64,000 nucleotides of DNA from Catonia carolina (taxonomy: Eukaryota > Arthropoda > Insecta > Hemiptera > Achilidae), in contig JAQMRL010000007.1 in assembly GCA_035578175.1 (NCBI GenBank), forward strand, positions 43,963,391 to 44,027,390, read 5' to 3'. How positions within the stretch are numbered: position 1 is the first letter of the stretch; the number at the start of each line of letters is the position of its first letter. Below the pieces are notes generated by a model. The model saw only the letters and a program-made list of their open reading frames with translations, ran no database searches and was not told where the DNA came from. This document shows positions 59,080 through 64,000 of the stretch, in pieces. Position numbers and translations under genes: made by a program.

Positions 59080-59330
59080 GGCCACTTCCGGTCGAAACCA
59101 GAACCTTAAACCCAGTCCAGCCCAACTAACTTATTACGTAGATTACGAATCCGGAAACTGTTTGTTGCTATCTCTTGTAGTTTCTGACTTCCGGTTTTGA
59201 CTTGTGGTCAAAACTAAAATTTCAAACCCAATTTAGGCTTAGGTACTAACTTTTTGTGCAGTTACGAAACCAAAAACCGTTTGTTGCTATCTCTTGCAGT
59301 TTTTGACATCTGGGTGTGACGGACGGACCG
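59080..59330 (+). repeat. Imperfect ~119-bp tandem duplication
   Basis: TTTGTTGCTATCTCTTG recurs at 59161 and 59280, and the CTTCCGGT...AAACCCA context precedes both. Two units only. Confidence 0.75.
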
Positions 59331-59677
59331 ACAAAGGAAAATTTTAGATGTAAATTTTAAAAATTGTAACCAAAAATATAGTATCAGTATTTTTCAAAAC
59401 ATTTTAGGCAGTAAGAACAACAGTTGGAACCGGAGGTTCTTATACACCTCGCTGAGTATTAGTGTAGACATTGCTCCAAAAAGATAAATATTTCCAGCAG
59501 CTAGAATCAAAATTGGTAGCCAACAAGTGATAACTTCTGGATTATCCTAACTGCATTTTAGTCGATATTAATCTCTTTGCTCGTGTGTGTGGGTTGCTCT
59601 GAAGGCGACTCAACAATTTTTTGTTGTTTTAAACGGAAGACCCGACCGAGTATTTCAGTTAGAATTATCGGACCAAC

Positions 59678-59722
59678 TCTTCTTCTTCTTCTTCTTCTCC
59701 TCCTCCTCCTCCTCCTCCTTCT
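59678..59722 (+). repeat. (TTC)n followed by (TCC)n microsatellite
   Basis: A run of seven TTC-type units changes to eight TCC-type units. A frame reading poly-Phe/Ser across it is artefactual. Confidence 0.95.
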
Positions 59723-60898
59723 TTGCTTCATTTTTCTCGTGTGAAAAAAATAATATCAAACGATTTGTCAGGCGATGCCGCTTACCATGTAAAACAGTTT
59801 AATTTACCCATTTAGGCACGCCCGTAAAAAAAGAAGGATTTGATCATATTCCAAAAAGGTAATTTAAATCACAGAGACACGTTCTGATAGCCTCGTTCTA
59901 AAATATCGCTCCGTTTTTATATGACTTTCCGCATGTAACTATGCAACCATGTGACCATGGAGAGATTGTAATTTTTCGCTTGTAATTCTCTTTTTTTTAA
60001 TTTACCGTTTACGCAATCTAAAATTGTAAATTTTTTATCTAATTATTTTACAGTGTCGCGTACATCAGAAACTTGTTATAGTTTGCTAGATGTTGATCGA
60101 TCAATAGCCTAATATCGGTTTGAACCGGTCGACATTTTTACTGAATGAAACGATATCGAAATGGTTTAACATCGTTAAATCGAAAAGCACGACTCCTTAT
60201 CGATATACTAACCATTTATTTATTCTTTAAACGACATCTTCACTTCATTCATCGTAATCGTTGTAAAATAAAAATCGATCACATGCAGAGGAGACGAGCA
60301 GGCAAGAAGAAGCAGGGCTTATTTTATAGGTTAAAACCGGCAGGTCTATCCGGTGTTATCTTTGATAACGATCTCGTTATGATCCTCTTGTGGTGAACGA
60401 CTTGGCCTATAAACCAGTTCAATCGTAGGCTCCTCATTTAAAAATTAAGAAGAAAATATTTTATGGTGTTACGTAGAAACAGGCGATTCTTTTTGCGCAA
60501 CTCACAATCTTCAGGCTACGTCCAATCGCTTCTCTTTTATTCTATTCAATCGGACTGATTATACTTTTTATTCCGATTCATGATGTCAGAGAGATGCTGC
60601 AATCGCATTCTTAGAATTTTATCAGAAAACTATTGTTTGAAATTGAGTGATTTGGCAATCAAACATGTTTTTCCATTGATAGAAGTAATTAATTACGGTG
60701 TTATTATAGGGGAAGGGCAGCTATATTTCCATCGATTATGCTTATAAGGAAAACAATAAAAATTACTCGGATTTACTGAGTAGCTACGTGTATCTACTGG
60801 GAACAACCGATCATTAATTATTATCTACCTATCGAATTGAATGTTCTGTCAGTATGCCTACTAGGAATACATTTTTTATCGATTTTGAAAATCTATAA

Positions 60899-61293
60899 TG
60901 CCCATAACAGGCATGTAGAGTGTTAAATTATTTGCACTTGATCTACTAGTTCCAGGACTACAAAAAATAGTTCTGTTTCTTATCACATGGTCACCCAATT
61001 ATATAGTTCATTTAAGAACTGAAGAGGTAGTGGTGTAAAAGATACTAGTTAGAGTTATCTCCTCTGAAAGTAATGTATTTCATCATTATACAGCCAGATC
61101 CTGTGGTGAATGAAGTGAAGGTGTAATTTGAAACATGAAAAGTAGGTGCTTTTCGGAGGGGCTGGCACGCTGGTAAACATACTCTTTCAACTCAGTGAGG
61201 AAGGCGATAGTAAACCACCTCACTCCTCGTTTGTACTTAGGAAAACCTCTAGAGGTTCAAACCAGCCCAGGCTGTTGACCTAAACAAAACAAT
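60899..61293 (+). mobile_element. Family A SINE-like retroposon, copy 10
   Basis: Most diverged full-length copy, flanked by ATCTATAA (60891-60898 and 61294-61301). Lies within the presumed K2P intron. Confidence 0.83.
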
Positions 61294-61301
61294 ATCTATA
61301 A

Positions 61302-62234
61302 ACCTTATTTGTTACCCATTTGACTAACTCTGTCAAATCTGAACAAGGTTGGTATTAAGCCACTTTAAATTATTTTATTATAATTAAAATTGCATACATT
61401 TTGTACTGTAGAACTTAACTCAAAAATGATCAGGAATGAACCGATTTGTATCTGGTTTCGGTTGAAATATTGTTTAAGCTTCTCCTAGACCAAGGGTCAG
61501 TAAAACAAATGTATTATATGCATTTATAAAAGAGTTAAAGAGTCTCCAATTTTTAGTAAATACATTTTACTCTTAAGTTTTCTCCGTTAAACGACATTCT
61601 TACACAGTAGGTTTTCTTCGTTTAATACGGTGTCCAGTTTTCGTAGTTCGTGAAAACACGTAGTGTTGATGTGTTATATACTATATGTTTAAGGGTTTCT
61701 GATGCACAGTCAGCTGATTCTTTTATCTATTACCTTGTCTATTTAAAACACAACACAACAAATTATAGCTGTAAAAACATCATTCAATAAAGTTTAAAAA
61801 ATTATTACCGATACTGTTACAAAATAGATGATAAATAATGTAGCTTGTAAGTAAATAACGCCGATTGAAATTAGACGGTGACCAGAACAATTCTTCTAAC
61901 AGTTAATTCCTCGTAAACGGTTACTTTTGAGCGGTCCAAAAGTCAGGGTGCGTGCTGACCACTAGAATAGGTGGAGAACTAACCGCCGTTTCATTTTGTA
62001 GTCTGTAAATGATAAAGGTAGAAACATATCCGATCATCGATAAAACAAAACAGGTGGGTGATTCTACCGAAAGCGGGATTTTCCTGTAACTAAACAATTT
62101 TGCGAAGTATGAAGATTTAAATACTCAACTCTTCTCTATTGTATTATGTTGCAGTAGTTACTATTTCGATTCATGCAAAATAAAATATATATATAATATT
62201 TTTTTAAAGTTATGGACTATTTTACACACCGAGA
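61302..62234. other. No recognised gene
   Basis: AT-rich unassigned sequence. Confidence 0.4.
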
Positions 62235-62873
62235 CTCACGACCGTCACGCGTAACCAGCCGTCCATCTACTAAAACAGTTAAAGTTTTTTTACAGTAAAA
62301 TTTAAAAATATAAATAAGTGACGCATTTTACGTTATGCGCAACAATACTGCTTAAAATATGCGATTGGGAGTAAGTTTTAAATGAAGTAACTTTTCCAAA
62401 ATTTCGTGTGTCACGGCTGTAACTGACTCCCACCTCACGACCGTCACCAGCTGGTTTTTTGTTAACTTTTAGCCACTAGAATGCCGAAGGAACTTTTGCA
62501 TGATGCCCACCATATTTATACAGTTGTGTTGTGCTTGTTTGTCAGTGCGATCGTACGTTATAGAAAAATATACTTTTATTTTCATCACAATTCCCTTTCA
62601 AAGGTACGCATAAACATTTTTTTTACATAATTTTCTCTCGACCGTCACGCTTAAAAAAGTTATAAATAATTTAAAAACCAAACATTTAAGTCAAGTTGTT
62701 ATATTTACTATTAGAATAATATCAAAAAATAAGTGACCGGTTTTTTGTTAAGGTCCTGTAAATTAAACAGAAACAATTCAGTAGTAAATTCTCACGACCG
62801 TCACACTCACGACCGTCACTTCTTCCTCAAATACAAAATGTGACGGTCGTGAGAAGACTGTGACGGTCTTGAG
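62235..62873. repeat. Cluster of CTCACGACCGTCAC motifs
   Basis: Exact 14-mers at 62235, 62434, 62791 and 62806 (plus) and 62840 (minus). Near matches are at about 62636-62648 (plus, partial) and 62860-62873 (minus, one mismatch). The last four form a dyad: two direct copies, a 20-bp spacer, then two inverted copies. Such reiterated words are typical of transposase-binding subterminal repeats, but no end is defined. Confidence 0.85.
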
Positions 62874-63439
62874 AATTACTTTATATTTTGGTTACTTACT
62901 TATACAGTACGTTTATAATATAATATCTTTAGATATATATTTGTAATTTTTGGTAATATAAACAATTTTAAATGTTTCGAATAAAAATTTTAAATTTAAT
63001 GTGTGTTTAAAATAAAACCTGAACAAAAATTACTATAAATCTGAAAACAATACTGCTACTGTACTTTTAAATTACAAACTGTCTATATGACCTATTCAAT
63101 TATACTATTTAACATTCCTAGTAAAATAAACCTAGTTTTGTCCAGGTTGAATGAAAAGGCTTACGCTAATTGTTTCAATATCACACCAACATCGAGGTCC
63201 TTAGTGACAACGAGGTTTTAATACTGACCAGCACGTTTGGCACTGAGCTGAACGGATAGGTTTTAATTTTTAAAATTGCTGATTTATCAATTAATTTTAA
63301 ATTAAATAATCGATTTCATAAAAATAATATTTTTTACTTCAACATTTTATGTTGTTAGGTTTAACTCTACAGCTTTCGTTTCAAAAGTATAAACTATGAA
63401 TGAAAGTAGTAATAAAAAATTTGAAAAACAACGTTGCGG

Positions 63440-63998
63440 ATAACATTATTATGAACACATCTCCAGAGAAACGCAACAAAACGCAGCAGCGGAAAGAAAA
63501 AGAAGGGAACACGAAAGAATAAGAAGTGATCCGGTTAAGTATGAACAGACGAAAGCAGCAGAGAGAGAACGAAATAGGAAAACAAAGGATGAAAAAATAA
63601 AACGTATTAACGATTTAAGCGAAAGAGAAAAAAGAAAACAGAGGGCTAGTGGAGAAAACAATACCATAAGCATGCACAAAAATTACGGAAACAAAAAATT
63701 TAGAGACATTTTTAGATTCACCTCCATCTTCACCAGATACGCCTGTTGACGTAAATTTACAACAAAATTATAATTTAATCAATCAAGTGGAAAGAGTCGC
63801 ACGAGAAGATAATAGGGAAATAAAAATAAAAAAGAAACTGCGAAAAGATAGGGAGCAGTGGAAAGAGAAAATAGAGAACTTGAAGACAAACTTGAAAATG
63901 CCGCAAAGAAAGAAAACCAGTTGAAACATAACATCACCGATTAGCAAATGAATTAGGAAATCGGAAGACCTATCTCCGAATACAAATATACAAAAAAT
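63440..63998 (+). pseudogene. Frameshifted Lys/Arg/Glu-rich transposon-type protein, N-terminal part
   Basis: Reading across at least three frames gives one continuous sense. A start-like MNTSPEKRN (ATG at 63451) is followed by a highly charged helical block including RIRSDPVKYEQTK and INDLSEREKRKQR. Next comes an FLDSPPSSPDTP stretch near 63710-63750, then a long coiled-coil-like Lys/Glu segment running to the window end. This layout resembles uncharacterised multi-copy proteins I associate with insect and cnidarian mobile elements; I cannot name a family. Frameshifts mean a decayed copy or assembly indels. It lies 600 bp downstream of the CACGACCGTCAC cluster, which may be its terminal region. 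Confidence 0.5.
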
Positions 63999-64000
63999 AA

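Larger units (their letters stand above)
58374..60890 (+). other. Probable K2P intron or flank; no further exon recognised
   Basis: AT-rich. It contains an imperfect tandem duplication (59041-59330) and a (TTC)n/(TCC)n tract. The rest is unassigned. Intron status is inferred from the donor at 58374. Confidence 0.45.

Noticed and set aside
59587..59802. 71-codon frame with poly-Phe/Ser
   Set aside because: Produced by the (TTC)n/(TCC)n microsatellite.

Overview
The window is AT-rich, intron- and transposon-dominated DNA from an arthropod, most likely an insect. No bacterial operons, rRNA genes or CRISPR arrays are visible. The insect reading rests on an envelope-bearing Ty3/gypsy (errantivirus-like) element, mariner, pogo and piggyBac relics, tRNA-headed SINEs, and one exon of an animal two-pore-domain potassium channel gene. 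I cannot name the species; a hemipteran is only a guess.

Layout. Positions 1-5701 hold the 3' half of a gypsy-class retroelement: the end of pol (RT tail, RNase H, integrase), an intact F-protein-like env whose reading frame starts at a splice acceptor without its own AUG, a polypurine tract, and one LTR of about 1.28 kb with an 89-bp tandem repeat inside it. From about 5.7 to 58 kb I find no convincing host gene. This stretch is layered mobile-element debris: ten copies of a ~390-bp AAC-tailed SINE-like retroposon (family A), nearly all with recognisable target-site duplications; about nine elements of a tRNA-headed SINE group with one shared tail (family B and relatives); two other SINE families (C and D); three related TTAA-flanked inverted-repeat elements; a 2.6-kb foldback cluster; a mariner whose two halves are inverted relative to each other, abutting a pogo deletion derivative; a 202-bp near-perfect palindrome beside a 365-bp MITE; a CTAG-saturated tract; and LINE 3' fragments.

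At 58188-58373 there is one well-formed exon of a K2P potassium channel (N-terminus and first membrane helix, phase-0 splice donor). Everything to its right is probably intron 1 or flanking sequence. At the right edge (62.2-64 kb) several copies of a 14-bp motif, CTCACGACCGTCAC, precede a frameshifted, Lys/Arg/Glu-rich coding relic that runs up to the window end. I read it tentatively as the 5' end of a poorly described DNA transposon.

The strongest leads for something undescribed are family A (a mobile SINE-like retroposon with no recognisable tRNA head), the CACGACCGTCAC element at the right edge, the 202-bp hairpin, and the CTAG palindrome tract. All family assignments come from reading sequence by eye; no database search was run.
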